The notes: generated from the sequence alone by a model not told the origin. Shown: positions 7,457 to 17,082, counted from the stretch's first letter. The stretch is DNA of 64,000 nucleotides from Fibrobacter sp. (GCA_024398815.1 JAKSIL010000003.1:60511-124510), one strand, 5' to 3'. Numbers and translations are program-made.

Positions 7457-8986
7457 ATGCGTAAAGTTCTAAGTTTGTTTGTTGCTTCCTTTTCTGGAAT
7501 GGCGGCGTTAATCGCCTGCTCGTCTTCTCCTGCACCCCAAACGGAAAATACGGTGGTGAAGGCCGAACCGGTTTCTTCTTCTTCGGCTCCTGCCGTTGTC
7601 TATTCCAGTGCGGCTGCCAAATCGGATGTTCCCGAGAGCTACAAGAATATCGCATACCCGACTTTTAATTACGTGGCCCCGCACCCGAAGGATTATCGCG
7701 TCCAGATTTCCGACAGGATTACGGGCTACATCGTAAGTGATCGTAGCTTGCCCTTGGTCAATTTTACGATGTACTTCGAGGAACCTAAGACGGTTTCGTC
7801 CATTAAGGACGAGGCCGCGTCCGAAATGTACGGCTCCCTGATTCGCAGAGGTGGCGGCGGTGGAATTTCCGCTCACGATTTGGACGATTCCCTGGAGTTC
7901 GTAAGTGCGGGCATTTCGACAAGTGCCGGTACGTTCCTCTCGACAATCGATATCGACTGTCTTTCGAAGGATTTCCCGGCCATGTTGGAACTTGCCAAGA
8001 AGGTGGCTACCCAGCCGTCCTTCGACAAGGAACAGCTTGAAATAGTGAAGGCGAATTTTGTGACGGCTTACGAACGCCGTTACGATACGCCCGCAAAGAT
8101 TCTTTCGGCGCTCAAGGCCAAGATGAACTATGCTCCCAATCCTCGCCTGTGGGATGCTTCGCTCGATGAATACAAAAAAGTTTCCGTGGACGATGTGAAA
8201 CGCTTGTCCGAGGGGACCTTCTCGTCGAAGCGTATAGTGTTTGCGCTCTCGGGCGACGTTGAAAGGGATTCTGCCGTTGCGCAGTTGATAGAGTATTTTG
8301 CCAGCTGGAAGGTGGATTCCGCAAAGACTCCGAAACAGAAACCCGAACCGATTTCGTTTATTCGCAAGCCGGGTACCTATGTTGTGGACAAGGATATTTC
8401 GCAGGCGAATATCACGATGAACCAGCCTTTTGTGAAGAGGCCTCATCCGGACTACTATCCAGCGGCCTTGGCGAGTTTTATCCTGGGCGGCGGTAGCTTC
8501 ACCAGCAGGCTGATGAACCGCGTGCGTAGCGATGAAGGCTTGGCGTATTCCGTGTACAGCACCGTGGGTAACGATTACCGCGATACGGCCATGACGACGA
8601 TTGCCTTGCAGACCAAGGTTGAAACGGTGGATTTTGCCATGAAGCTCATTTTCGAGGAAATCGACAAACTGGCGAAGGATGGCCCCACTCCCGAGGAATT
8701 GGACCAGGCGAAAAAGGCTCTTGTCGAAAGCTTGCCCAGTCTTTTTGATTCCCCGTCTTCAACTGCCTCCATTTTTGCAAAAGGTGAACTTCTGGGTAAA
8801 TCCGATGATCATTATCTGGACTACGTAAAGGAAATCAATGCCGTTACCGCAGAACAGGTGAAGGCCATGATTGCGAAGTATTTCGACAAAGACAAGATGA
8901 CCATTTCGATTGTCGGCCCTGTGAGCAAGTTCGATGCGTTGAAGCCTTTTGTGGTGGTTCCCTTGGACAGCCTGGAGTTTAGGTAG
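7457..8986 (+). CDS. M16-family (insulinase-like) lipoprotein lacking the zinc motif
   Basis: A signal peptide with lipobox LIAC (Cys21) and a Ser-rich spacer predict an outer or inner membrane lipoprotein. Residues about 75-500 form the two-lobed M16 fold, including the C-lobe signature FTSRLMNRVRSDEGLAYSVYS. The HxxEH motif expected in the N-lobe is absent: the matching place reads DEAASEMYGSLIRRGG. By analogy with known inactive M16 partners, it is probably a non-catalytic subunit. No active M16 partner is next to it. No Shine-Dalgarno precedes the ATG, and TATATT at 7442-7447 sits so close that the transcript may be leaderless. The next gene follows after a few bases. Confidence 0.87.
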   Translation: MRKVLSLFVASFSGMAALIACSSSPAPQTENTVVKAEPVSSSSAPAVVYSSAAAKSDVPESYKNIAYPTFNYVAPHPKDYRVQISDRITGYIVSDRSLPLVNFTMYFEEPKTVSSIKDEAASEMYGSLIRRGGGGGISAHDLDDSLEFVSAGISTSAGTFLSTIDIDCLSKDFPAMLELAKKVATQPSFDKEQLEIVKANFVTAYERRYDTPAKILSALKAKMNYAPNPRLWDASLDEYKKVSVDDVKRLSEGTFSSKRIVFALSGDVERDSAVAQLIEYFASWKVDSAKTPKQKPEPISFIRKPGTYVVDKDISQANITMNQPFVKRPHPDYYPAALASFILGGGSFTSRLMNRVRSDEGLAYSVYSTVGNDYRDTAMTTIALQTKVETVDFAMKLIFEEIDKLAKDGPTPEELDQAKKALVESLPSLFDSPSSTASIFAKGELLGKSDDHYLDYVKEINAVTAEQVKAMIAKYFDKDKMTISIVGPVSKFDALKPFVVVPLDSLEFR

Positions 8987-8997
8987 ACGGGGTGCGT

Positions 8998-10086
8998 ATG
9001 GTTGGAATGTTGTGGAATATAAAATGTCCGCGGAGCCTTTTAGTGGGGGCGCTTCTTTTGGTGCTTGCCTGCAGTTCCGCTTTTGCCGCTCCGGCGACTC
9101 CTGAAGAAATGTCGAAGGCAGAAAAGCTCGATGCGAAGCAGGCGCTTTTCCAGAAGGCCCGTATGCGAGCCCGCATGCTGGCCCAACTGGCTGACAAGGA
9201 AGACGACCTGCGCAGCTTGTGCTCGGGCGTGAAGGCATGCCTGGATATCCAATACGATTTTTGCACGGAAGACGACTTGAAGCCTTGGCCGAAGGTCAAG
9301 TACGATGCCGAGTACTGCGAACCGTTCCACGAGGTGACCAAGCGCGGATTCCCTGCCGACATGAAGCAGCCCATGGCACCTGAAATTTATGCGAGACTCG
9401 GGCGACAGTATCGTGCCATTTACGAAAACAAGGGAACGCTTCCCCTGGGCGAAAGCGTCATCAGCTATCTGTTCGACAACATGCCGTTTACGGCGGATCT
9501 TATCAACGCGTACCTTGATTCAGACTATTCGCTTGAATACACGAGCCCGAACCGCAGGTATTTCAGTGGCAGCAACGGCAGGAGCCTTTCGGGTGAATTC
9601 TACTGGGCCCTGCAGGATAGTGCCGGACAAAAGCTAGGCATGCGCAACCTGTTCTTTGGCTATGGACATGCGAAAGTGCTTCGCTGGTCGCTCCATGGTA
9701 CCGCTATCGCTTACTTGGACATGGAGGAAATTTCGAAGACGGAACTCAGCTACAAATTGACGGCAATAGTGTTCCCCGCTAATTCCGTCTTGAATTCCAT
9801 CATGCAGATGAAAGTCTTCAAAAGCGTCGTGAACGATAAAATTGACAACATCGTGGATGATGTCAAGAAGGCTGCCGGCAAATACTTTGGCGGCGACAAG
9901 CGACCTTTGTTGCAGAATGCTGCGCTCAAGTCGCAAAAGAATGTACAGTATGTCATCGACTTTGAAAATGTCGTGAACGGAGCTCCCTGGAAATTGGGAG
10001 ATTTTGAAAAACTGCAAAAGGAACGGGACGAACAAAAAGCGATGCCCGCTCCCATTAAGATTGAAGAACCTAGGATGGTAAAATGA
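8998..10086 (+). CDS. Exported protein of unknown function
   Basis: Not recognised. The ATG at 8998 follows GGGG at suitable spacing; an in-frame GTG six bases earlier is less likely. The first 35 residues form a signal peptide (hydrophobic LLVGALLLVLACSSAFAAP). The leader contains a Cys, so a lipoprotein is possible, but the AFAA cleavage site fits signal peptidase I better. The mature part is charged, with an early helical Lys/Ala/Arg-rich region (about 40-75) and an Asp/Lys-rich C-terminal third. It overlaps the start of the trmH gene by four bases (ATGA), suggesting translational coupling with it and with the M16 gene upstream. Confidence 0.7.
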   Translation: MVGMLWNIKCPRSLLVGALLLVLACSSAFAAPATPEEMSKAEKLDAKQALFQKARMRARMLAQLADKEDDLRSLCSGVKACLDIQYDFCTEDDLKPWPKVKYDAEYCEPFHEVTKRGFPADMKQPMAPEIYARLGRQYRAIYENKGTLPLGESVISYLFDNMPFTADLINAYLDSDYSLEYTSPNRRYFSGSNGRSLSGEFYWALQDSAGQKLGMRNLFFGYGHAKVLRWSLHGTAIAYLDMEEISKTELSYKLTAIVFPANSVLNSIMQMKVFKSVVNDKIDNIVDDVKKAAGKYFGGDKRPLLQNAALKSQKNVQYVIDFENVVNGAPWKLGDFEKLQKERDEQKAMPAPIKIEEPRMVK

Positions 10087-10739
10087 GTACAAACGAAACT
10101 TTGGAATCTTTGCTTGCGCGTGTGACGGATCGCCGTCGTGATTTGCTCACGGAAGTCGTGAATCGCCGTACCAGACATTTCTGCATGGTGCTCGAAGACC
10201 TTTTTGACCCGCACAATATTTCCGCCGTCATCCGCACAGCCGAATGTTTCGGACTGCAGGATGTCCATATTATTGAAGAGGACAACGCCTACAGCGTGAA
10301 CAAGTCCATCTTGAAGGGTTCGTACAAGTGGATGAATCTTTATCTGTACAAGAAGCGCATGCTTTGCATGGAAAAGCTCCGTGCGAAGGGCTACAAGATC
10401 GCTGTCGCGAGCACCAATACCACCAATTCCGTTTTGGATCTGGATCTGAGCCAGCCGATGGCTTTCTATCTGGGCAGCGAGTTCCACGGGAATCACCCGG
10501 ATACCCTGGCTCACGCCGATTACGAGTTCAAGCTTCCGCAGTACGGCATTACCGAGTCCATGAACGTGTCGGTCGCGGGCGGGGTGCTCATGACCTATCT
10601 GGACGTGTTCATGCAGAAGGAAGGACGTGAAAAGTTTCTGCTCCCGCCCGAAGAACGGGACGCCCTGCTGCTCTCTTGGCTGGACCGTCATGTGAACGGC
10701 ATCGAAAACAACAGTCCCATTACTCGAATCGAGGAGTGA
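10083..10739 (+). CDS. trmH: tRNA (guanosine(18)-2'-O)-methyltransferase, TrmH/SpoU family
   Basis: Transfers a methyl group from S-adenosylmethionine to the 2'-OH of G18 in the tRNA D-loop. All three SPOUT motifs are visible: motif 1 NISAVIRTAECFG (about residues 43-55), motif 2 FYLGSEFHGNH (about 128-138) and motif 3 YGITESMNVSVAGGVLM (about 157-173). These build the trefoil-knot cofactor site. The length (218 aa) and the C-terminal tail match TrmH better than the longer rRNA enzyme RlmB. It is translationally coupled to the preceding exported-protein gene, and a terminator-like hairpin follows. Confidence 0.92.
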   Translation: MSTNETLESLLARVTDRRRDLLTEVVNRRTRHFCMVLEDLFDPHNISAVIRTAECFGLQDVHIIEEDNAYSVNKSILKGSYKWMNLYLYKKRMLCMEKLRAKGYKIAVASTNTTNSVLDLDLSQPMAFYLGSEFHGNHPDTLAHADYEFKLPQYGITESMNVSVAGGVLMTYLDVFMQKEGREKFLLPPEERDALLLSWLDRHVNGIENNSPITRIEE

Positions 10740-10750
10740 TGGGTGGAATG

Positions 10751-10772
10751 GCCCCCTAAAAGGGGCTTTATT
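10751..10772 (+). terminator. Probable terminator after trmH
   Basis: A GC-only stem GCCCC/GGGGC with a six-base loop is followed by a short T-rich stretch (TTTATT). Confidence 0.6.
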
Positions 10773-10821
10773 CCAAAAATTTCCCGACGTTTTTTTGGGA
10801 ATATGCTAATTTGATGCTAGA

Positions 10822-11730
10822 ATGAAAAAGAATTCTACACTTTATTTCTCCGTTGGCCTTGTTGTACTTTTGGCCATAGTCATATTGGTGTTCGGAATGT
10901 TCTTTTTGAATGAAAAGGACCCTCGCGAAACCTTTAATCATTTCTATTTGCGCTTTACCCAGGTCAGTACGCTTGTGCTCGATGACCCCGTCAAGGTTAA
11001 CGGCGTCAAGCTGGGCAAGGTTGAAAACATCGAATTGGCAGGCCATCGTGTAGTGGTCACCGTTCGACTCCGCACGGATGTCAAGATTCCCAAGGATTCC
11101 GAAATTCGCGTGCAGAACATCGGTATCATGGGAGAACGCCAGATTGGCATGATTCTTGGTGATTCCACGACGTACTTTGCGCCGAACGATACGATTGACG
11201 GCCAGTTTGATGCCGGTATCGCCGAAGCACTTGGACTGGCCGGTGAAGTTTGCGACAGCACCAAGGTGCTTTTGGAATCGGTCAAGAAGGCTCTGAACGG
11301 CACTATCGCCGACCCGGAATTCCAGGAACGCTTCAAGACACTCCTTTCCAAGGCTGAAAATCTCGAAGACCGCTTGATGAGCCTGGTGAATACGACCGAC
11401 CCGCAGCTTAAAAAGAGTCTCGCCGGCTTGAACGACGTGACGGTCAAGGTGAACGAACTTGTGGCGGGCGTGAAGCCTCCTATAGAAAACCTCTTTGCCG
11501 GCTCCGACAAGGTCATGAACAATGCGAATGCATTGATTGCCAATCTTGAAGGCGTCACAAAGCATTTGGACGAACTTATAGCCAAGGTCCAGTCTCCTGA
11601 CAATACACTTGGAACCTTGATGAACGATAAGACACTTCATGACGACCTCGTAAAGACAGTCCATTCCGCAGACAGTTTGTTCCGCGTTATTTTGCATGAC
11701 GGTCTCGATGTGAACGTGGACATTTTCTGA
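10822..11730 (+). CDS. MlaD/MCE-family lipid-transport periplasmic protein
   Basis: One N-terminal membrane anchor (about 9-28) precedes an MCE domain (about 40-130) with the typical core DDPVKVNGVKLGKVENI and IMGERQIGMILG. Residues about 150-300 are helical, as in MlaD-like proteins that build periplasmic lipid channels or needles. MCE proteins normally work with an ATPase and a permease (MlaF/MlaE), which are not in this window. It lies 7 nt upstream of ptsH, so co-transcription with the PTS genes is likely. Confidence 0.88.
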   Translation: MKKNSTLYFSVGLVVLLAIVILVFGMFFLNEKDPRETFNHFYLRFTQVSTLVLDDPVKVNGVKLGKVENIELAGHRVVVTVRLRTDVKIPKDSEIRVQNIGIMGERQIGMILGDSTTYFAPNDTIDGQFDAGIAEALGLAGEVCDSTKVLLESVKKALNGTIADPEFQERFKTLLSKAENLEDRLMSLVNTTDPQLKKSLAGLNDVTVKVNELVAGVKPPIENLFAGSDKVMNNANALIANLEGVTKHLDELIAKVQSPDNTLGTLMNDKTLHDDLVKTVHSADSLFRVILHDGLDVNVDIF

Positions 11731-11737
11731 GGAAAAG

Positions 11738-12010
11738 ATGATTGTTAAAAGTTTGACGGTTACTAATAAGCTTGGCGTTCATGCTAGACCTGCTGGCATG
11801 ATTGTTGATATTACGGCGCCTGCCCAAAGCGATGTGTCCATCATTTTCGAAGGCTCGAAGGCTAATGCGAAGAGCATTCTGAATGTGATGATGCTTGCAA
11901 TCCCCATGGGATCGGAAGTGAAGTTCGAAGTGGATGGCGCAGACGAAGAAGAAGTCGTGCAAAAGTTGGAACAGCTATTCCATGACAATTTCAACGAAGA
12001 ACCCTGCTAG
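11738..12010 (+). CDS. ptsH: Phosphocarrier protein HPr
   Basis: Small cytoplasmic phosphocarrier of the phosphoenolpyruvate:sugar phosphotransferase system. His15 in KLGVHARPAG accepts phosphate from enzyme I. Ser46 in NAKSILNVMML is the regulatory site used by HPr kinase in bacteria that have it. The full length of 90 aa is normal. A GAGGAAA ribosome-binding site precedes the ATG. The 3' end overlaps the enzyme I gene. Confidence 0.95.
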   Translation: MIVKSLTVTNKLGVHARPAGMIVDITAPAQSDVSIIFEGSKANAKSILNVMMLAIPMGSEVKFEVDGADEEEVVQKLEQLFHDNFNEEPC

Positions 12011-13826
12011 CGAAACTGATTCGGGCGCAGAAGCCGCTCGCTTGACTCCCCGTACGGTTCTCGTTGGGGTGCCGGCTTCGCCCGGCTTTGCCTTGGGAAA
12101 GGTTTTTCCCATTATCAACAGGGAAGTTTCGGTTGTCGAAGAAACTATCCCGGAAAGCAGGGTCGCTGCCGAAGAACAACTTTTTTTGAAGGCCGTTTCG
12201 AAAACGGCGAACGAAATCGCAAAGATCAAGGAAATCTCCGAATCGAGGACTGGCCTTCAGGACAGCTTGATTTTTTCGACGCACTTGATGATATTGAAGG
12301 ATCCCGGACTTGTAAACGGAATTCTGGATCAAATCAAGAAGGAACACAAAAACGCCTGTTGGGCGGTCCATGTGGTGCTGGGCGGCTACATCGAAAGGTT
12401 TGAAAAGATCGATTCCCCGGCCATGCGCGACAAGGCTACCGACTTGAGGGACTTGTACAACCGCTTGATTTCGGCCATGGAAAATTCCGGACCGGTGGTG
12501 GAGGAATTGGCTGTCGGCGAAGGAGTCGTCCTTGTCGCTCACGAGTTTGTTCCCAGTTTCCTGATGTCCTTGAAGCCCGGCCAAGTGAGCGCCCTTGCGA
12601 TGGATACGGGCGGACGTACGAGCCATGTGGCCATTCTTGCAAGGTCCTTGCAGATTCCCGCCGTATCGGGTCTTCGCAATATTGCGGCCCTAGTCAAGCC
12701 GGACGATACCATTTTGGTCGATGGTTCCGGCGGCATGGTCATTGTCAATCCGAACGATGACGACGTGCGCAAGTTCCATGAACGGCAGGAAGTGTTTGAA
12801 CGCCAGCGCAGGGAACTTTTCACCATGCGCAGACTGGAGCCCATGACTCGCGATGGCAAGTACATTACGCTCCATGCCAATATCGAACTTCCGTCCGAAG
12901 CCGAGAAGGTCACTGACTTCGGCGCTACGGGAATAGGGCTTTACCGTTCGGAATTCCTGTTCTTCAGAAAGGACGTGCCTTCGCAGGAAGAACAGGAATA
13001 CGCCTATCGGCAGATTCTGGAAACGATGGATTCGTGTCCGGTGACCATCCGTACCTTGGATGCCGGCGGAGACAAGCTTGTGAGTGGAATCTCCGTGGTG
13101 AACGAAGCGAACCCGTTCATGGGATGGCGCAGCATTCGCGTATGTCTTGACCGTGAAGATGTCTTTTGCACGCAGCTCAGAGCGATGCTCTTGGCGAACA
13201 CCAAAGGGAACTTGCGCATCTTGCTCCCGATGATTTCCGGGTTGAATGAATTGAGACGCGCTAAGGCGTTCATTAACAAGTGCAGGGACCAGCTGGTATC
13301 CGAAGGTCATGAGATTGGAAAGGTCAAGGTGGGCATCATGATTGAGGTGCCTGCTGCAGTGATGCTCGTGGACCTGCTTGCCAAGGAGGTCGATTTCTTC
13401 AGCATCGGTACGAACGACCTTATTCAGTTTACGTTGGCGGTAGACCGCACGAACGAATTGATTACCGAGATGTTCCAGCCGCATCATCCGGCTGTGCTTT
13501 CGATGATTTACCAGACCGTGATGGCTGCCCATAGGCAGGGAATACCTGTTGCCGTATGCGGTGAAATGAGCTCTGATCCGTTGAGCGTCTTGCTTCTGGT
13601 GGGCCTAGGCGTCGATGAACTATCCATGACTCCTTGGAGCGTGATGGCCACAAAGAAGATTATCCGTTCCATCAACTTCGAAGATGTTCGCGAAACGGCC
13701 TTGACCGTGTTGCAGATGGACGATGCCGAAAGCGTGAATGCTTTCCTCACCAAAAAATATGCGCAGACTATTTCTGACTTGGGCATTTCTAGCCTTTTAG
13801 GAAATGTCGGCGAAAAACAGAACTAG
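11982..13826 (+). CDS. ptsI: PTS enzyme I (phosphoenolpyruvate-protein phosphotransferase)
   Basis: Autophosphorylates from phosphoenolpyruvate and passes the phosphate to HPr His15. The ATG at 11982, inside the end of ptsH, gives MTISTKNPAS and a roughly 25-residue extension before the conserved start GVPASPGFALGKV. The active-site His lies at about 215 in GGRTSHVAIL. The PEP-binding barrel has IRTLDAGGDK, EVPAAVMLVDLLA, SIGTNDLIQFTLAVDR and the catalytic Cys in VAVCGEMSSDP. At 614 aa it is slightly longer than usual. No enzyme II permease gene is in the window, so the pair may serve regulation or a permease encoded elsewhere. A lytic transglycosylase gene follows immediately. Confidence 0.95.
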   Translation: MTISTKNPASETDSGAEAARLTPRTVLVGVPASPGFALGKVFPIINREVSVVEETIPESRVAAEEQLFLKAVSKTANEIAKIKEISESRTGLQDSLIFSTHLMILKDPGLVNGILDQIKKEHKNACWAVHVVLGGYIERFEKIDSPAMRDKATDLRDLYNRLISAMENSGPVVEELAVGEGVVLVAHEFVPSFLMSLKPGQVSALAMDTGGRTSHVAILARSLQIPAVSGLRNIAALVKPDDTILVDGSGGMVIVNPNDDDVRKFHERQEVFERQRRELFTMRRLEPMTRDGKYITLHANIELPSEAEKVTDFGATGIGLYRSEFLFFRKDVPSQEEQEYAYRQILETMDSCPVTIRTLDAGGDKLVSGISVVNEANPFMGWRSIRVCLDREDVFCTQLRAMLLANTKGNLRILLPMISGLNELRRAKAFINKCRDQLVSEGHEIGKVKVGIMIEVPAAVMLVDLLAKEVDFFSIGTNDLIQFTLAVDRTNELITEMFQPHHPAVLSMIYQTVMAAHRQGIPVAVCGEMSSDPLSVLLLVGLGVDELSMTPWSVMATKKIIRSINFEDVRETALTVLQMDDAESVNAFLTKKYAQTISDLGISSLLGNVGEKQN

Positions 13827-13829
13827 TGT

Positions 13830-16199
13830 ATGTGTCGATTACTTTTTTGCCTGTTAGTCCCGTTCGTGAGTCTTCTTTGTGCGGAACCTGTCAACGATTC
13901 TGCCAAGGCTGTTGGAACTCCTGCGAAGTCCGTGCCGGATTCGGGCGTGATTTCTGCTGCCGTTTCCGATAGCTTGATTGCTACGGAACCTTTGTCGCAG
14001 GACCCGTACCAGGAACTTGAAAAAATATCTTCGGACCGTTTCCAGAATTTGGTGGTTCGTGCCGAGAGGGCCCAGAAGGCGAGCGTCGACATGGGCCATT
14101 CCAAGAACATCCAGGATTTTGCCAAGGCGGCCCATTACTTTTACAAGGAGTCCTGGGATAGCGCCTATGCCGCTTACGACTCCTTGCGTTCCAGGGATTC
14201 CGTTCTTGAAAAAAGCGTAGTGCTGCGTATGGCGAAGGCTCGCTTTATGCAGGGCGATTTCGAAAACATGCGTAAGACTTTCGCCTTGGGCGAAAAGTTC
14301 GCGACAGATCCTTCTTTCGACAAGGCCGTCTCGAGAATGCGAATTGAAGCCGCCATGGCTGACACGACTCTTACGGACCATGCCCATGCCGATTCCCTGA
14401 AGGCTTTTTTGGACAAGTACCCCAAGGGCGAAGATGCTGCGGCTCTCAAGTACCGCTATGCCACTTATTTGGAACAGTTCAATCAGCAAAAGCAGGCGAA
14501 ACGCCTTTACATGCAACTCTTGACGAGCGCCGCTCCTTATAGGGATTCCGCTTTCATGGCGGTCCGAAGACTTCGCAAGGTGAACGGCGCTCCGGAATCG
14601 CTCAGCGAAAAGGTCGCTTACGCGAAGATGGCGTGCGCCAAGGACGAGGCGTCCAGCTGCCTTTCCCTGCTGGATTCCATTCATGTACTGGATTCCCTGC
14701 TGTTGGTGAAGAATCCGGGTTTGGCGGTTCCTCCTCCTGAAGATTCCTTGCAGAAGTTACTTCCGCCCAGTACGTTCGACATGGATACCCGTATTGCTTT
14801 GTGGGAAAAACGCGCCGTAACGCTTCGCACTTTGAAACGCGAAAAGGAATCCATAGCCCAGTTCAAGTATTTGCTTGATTCCGTGGAAGCGCGTCCGCTC
14901 TGGATGCAGTCTACGCTTCGCCTGTATCGCAACGATGCGCAGAAATATGCAAAGGAAATCAAGACCATGGATTCCATTTTGCAGGACGTGAGCCAGTTCA
15001 GCAAGGAAAATGCGAACAACTTGTGGGTGCGCGGCTTTGAATATGAACAAAAGCAGCAGTACGACAGTGCCATCGTTTGCTTCAAGACTCTTTCGAATAA
15101 GCGTTTTAAGAACAACGTAAAACGCCAGTGGGCAAAGTTCCGCATAGGCTTTATATACTTTAAACAGGAAAAGTGGAACGAGGCCGTAAATGCCTTTATC
15201 GATGCGACCAAGGATCCGTTCCTGTGGAGTGGAAGTGGCGCCCGCATGTTCTTGGGTGACGCCTATATGAAGCTCGGCAAGGATTCCCTCGCTAGGGAAG
15301 CTTATCTGGACTGCATAAAGGATTTCCCGTTGGCTTATTACGCCCACAGGGCTCGCACGAAGCTTGTCGAAAATAAGTTGATGGATGCTGCCAGCGTTCC
15401 TTTCGCTCATGGAATCGCCATGTCGCCCGAACAGACGCTCGCCTGGATTCGCGCTTCGCAAAAGAATGTGAAGGCGGATACTTCTTACAGCAAAGGGCGT
15501 TACGAACGAATTAGGAATTTGTTCATGTACGGATTCAGTGACGAAGCTTTTGCCCTTTACGACGAAGCCCGTAAAAAGAATTACAAGCGATTGGACTTTT
15601 TGTATGAGTACGGAAAACTCTTCTATGAAGTGGGAGAAACTGCTTCCGGATATCGCTTGGCTCGCCAGTTCCAGAACAACATCGACCGTCGTCGCCTTAT
15701 GTCGCCGCCGATAGATGTATTGCACTATCTGTACCCCATCCCGTTTAAGGAACAGGTGAAGTTCCATTCCGGCGACCGCATTGACCCGTTCTTCGTGTAC
15801 AGCGTCATGCGCCAGGAATCCATTTTCAATTTCCAGATAGCCTCTCCTGTGGGCGCCTGCGGACTCTTGCAGATTATGCCTGCGACGGGCAAGATGCTCG
15901 CCGAAAAGGAATCCATTGCGGACTGGTTCGATCCTAAGTTGCTGTTTAACCCTTACATGAACATTCGTCTGGGAATCCGTTATCTGGTAGACTTGAAGGC
16001 TGAATACAGCGACGATTACATGTATGTGCTCGGCAACTACAATGCAGGCCCGAAGCCCACGAAACGTTGGCAGGCTGCCGGCGGAGGGCTTCCGTGGGAT
16101 GTGCGTGCCGAAGAAATCAGCTACTGGGAAACTCGTGACTACGTGAAGCGTGTCATGGGCAATTACTGGATTTACCAGGAAATTTACGATGAACTGTAG
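13830..16199 (+). CDS. Soluble lytic transglycosylase (Slt70-like) with tetratricopeptide-like region
   Basis: Periplasmic enzyme cleaving the MurNAc-GlcNAc bond of peptidoglycan with 1,6-anhydro product formation. A signal peptide (about 1-18) is followed by a long helical TPR-like superhelix (about 60-600). The C-terminal SLT domain has the catalytic Glu663 in VMRQESIF, then GACGLLQIMPATG, NPYMNIRLGIRYL and LGNYNAGP. At 789 aa it is longer than E. coli Slt70, mostly in the helical part. It starts three bases after the ptsI stop, implying the same transcript. The family role is known; its partners here are inferred only from position. Confidence 0.92.
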   Translation: MCRLLFCLLVPFVSLLCAEPVNDSAKAVGTPAKSVPDSGVISAAVSDSLIATEPLSQDPYQELEKISSDRFQNLVVRAERAQKASVDMGHSKNIQDFAKAAHYFYKESWDSAYAAYDSLRSRDSVLEKSVVLRMAKARFMQGDFENMRKTFALGEKFATDPSFDKAVSRMRIEAAMADTTLTDHAHADSLKAFLDKYPKGEDAAALKYRYATYLEQFNQQKQAKRLYMQLLTSAAPYRDSAFMAVRRLRKVNGAPESLSEKVAYAKMACAKDEASSCLSLLDSIHVLDSLLLVKNPGLAVPPPEDSLQKLLPPSTFDMDTRIALWEKRAVTLRTLKREKESIAQFKYLLDSVEARPLWMQSTLRLYRNDAQKYAKEIKTMDSILQDVSQFSKENANNLWVRGFEYEQKQQYDSAIVCFKTLSNKRFKNNVKRQWAKFRIGFIYFKQEKWNEAVNAFIDATKDPFLWSGSGARMFLGDAYMKLGKDSLAREAYLDCIKDFPLAYYAHRARTKLVENKLMDAASVPFAHGIAMSPEQTLAWIRASQKNVKADTSYSKGRYERIRNLFMYGFSDEAFALYDEARKKNYKRLDFLYEYGKLFYEVGETASGYRLARQFQNNIDRRRLMSPPIDVLHYLYPIPFKEQVKFHSGDRIDPFFVYSVMRQESIFNFQIASPVGACGLLQIMPATGKMLAEKESIADWFDPKLLFNPYMNIRLGIRYLVDLKAEYSDDYMYVLGNYNAGPKPTKRWQAAGGGLPWDVRAEEISYWETRDYVKRVMGNYWIYQEIYDEL

Positions 16200-16219
16200 T
16201 TGTCGCGGTAATTGATATC

Positions 16220-17056
16220 ATGCTTTTTTTGCTTTTGACCATAGGACCTGCGTTTCTTTTTGCCTGCGGAAACATTCTTGAGAAGTCGGGAGTTTCGACG
16301 GTCGGTAAAAAGACGGGCGGTGTTTCGAAGCCTTGGCTTTTTTTCAAGGGCGTGATTACAAATAAGTTCTGGTGGCTTGGAATTAGCTGCTCGGGCCTTG
16401 CGACGGTCGGCTACTACATCGCCATGGCCAATTACGATTTGAGCCAGGTGCAGCCCATGATGGTCTTGAATCCTGTGCTTACGGCTTTGATGGGCTTTTG
16501 CATTTTAAAGGAAGCGCTCACGAAGCGCATCGTAGTTGCCATCTGTTTTGTGGTGGCTGGACTTTTGTACTCGGTAGAAAATCTTGGAGAATCCACGAGC
16601 GTTCAAGACGTGGGAATGCTTTGGACTTATGCCGGCGCTGTTTGCGGGATTACCCTGGTGGCCCATTTGTGGTGCAAGAATCGCGAAATGGTGGACTCGC
16701 TCATCATGGGAGTCGGTTTTGGAATTTCTGCCGCGTTTTACAAGAGCGTCGCCATGGATTTCGATTTGGATGCGGTGAGTGCTTCGACGGTTTTTGGATT
16801 GCTTCTGGATCCGCGTGTCTGGGGCTACATTGTCACTTACGGAATCGCCTTCCTGTATTCGCAAATTTCATTTTCCCGCGGAAGGGCCTTGTTCATTGTG
16901 CCTTTTAGCGCTGCCGTTGGCGCCGCCGTTCCGACGCTTGCCGGTGCCGTTGTTTTCGCCGAGGCTTTCCCGATAGGAAAAATCATTTCGGTGGCTCTGG
17001 TGCTTACGGGCGCCGCCCTTTTTGTGGTTCGTCGCCCTCGTCGTCATAATCACTAG
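16220..17056 (+). CDS. DMT-superfamily (EamA-like) permease
   Basis: About ten hydrophobic segments across 278 residues in two internally similar halves, with an EamA-like turn (MMVLNPVLTALMGFCILKEAL) near residues 80-100, identify a drug/metabolite transporter-type permease. The substrate cannot be read from sequence. Some family members are amino-acid or nucleotide-sugar exporters; others resemble NIPA-type Mg2+ carriers. It follows the transglycosylase gene by 20 nt and may be its co-transcribed last member. The C-terminus is short and basic (RRPRRHNH). Confidence 0.75.
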   Translation: MLFLLLTIGPAFLFACGNILEKSGVSTVGKKTGGVSKPWLFFKGVITNKFWWLGISCSGLATVGYYIAMANYDLSQVQPMMVLNPVLTALMGFCILKEALTKRIVVAICFVVAGLLYSVENLGESTSVQDVGMLWTYAGAVCGITLVAHLWCKNREMVDSLIMGVGFGISAAFYKSVAMDFDLDAVSASTVFGLLLDPRVWGYIVTYGIAFLYSQISFSRGRALFIVPFSAAVGAAVPTLAGAVVFAEAFPIGKIISVALVLTGAALFVVRRPRRHNH

Positions 17057-17082
17057 GATCTTTTTGAATATATATTAAAGGC

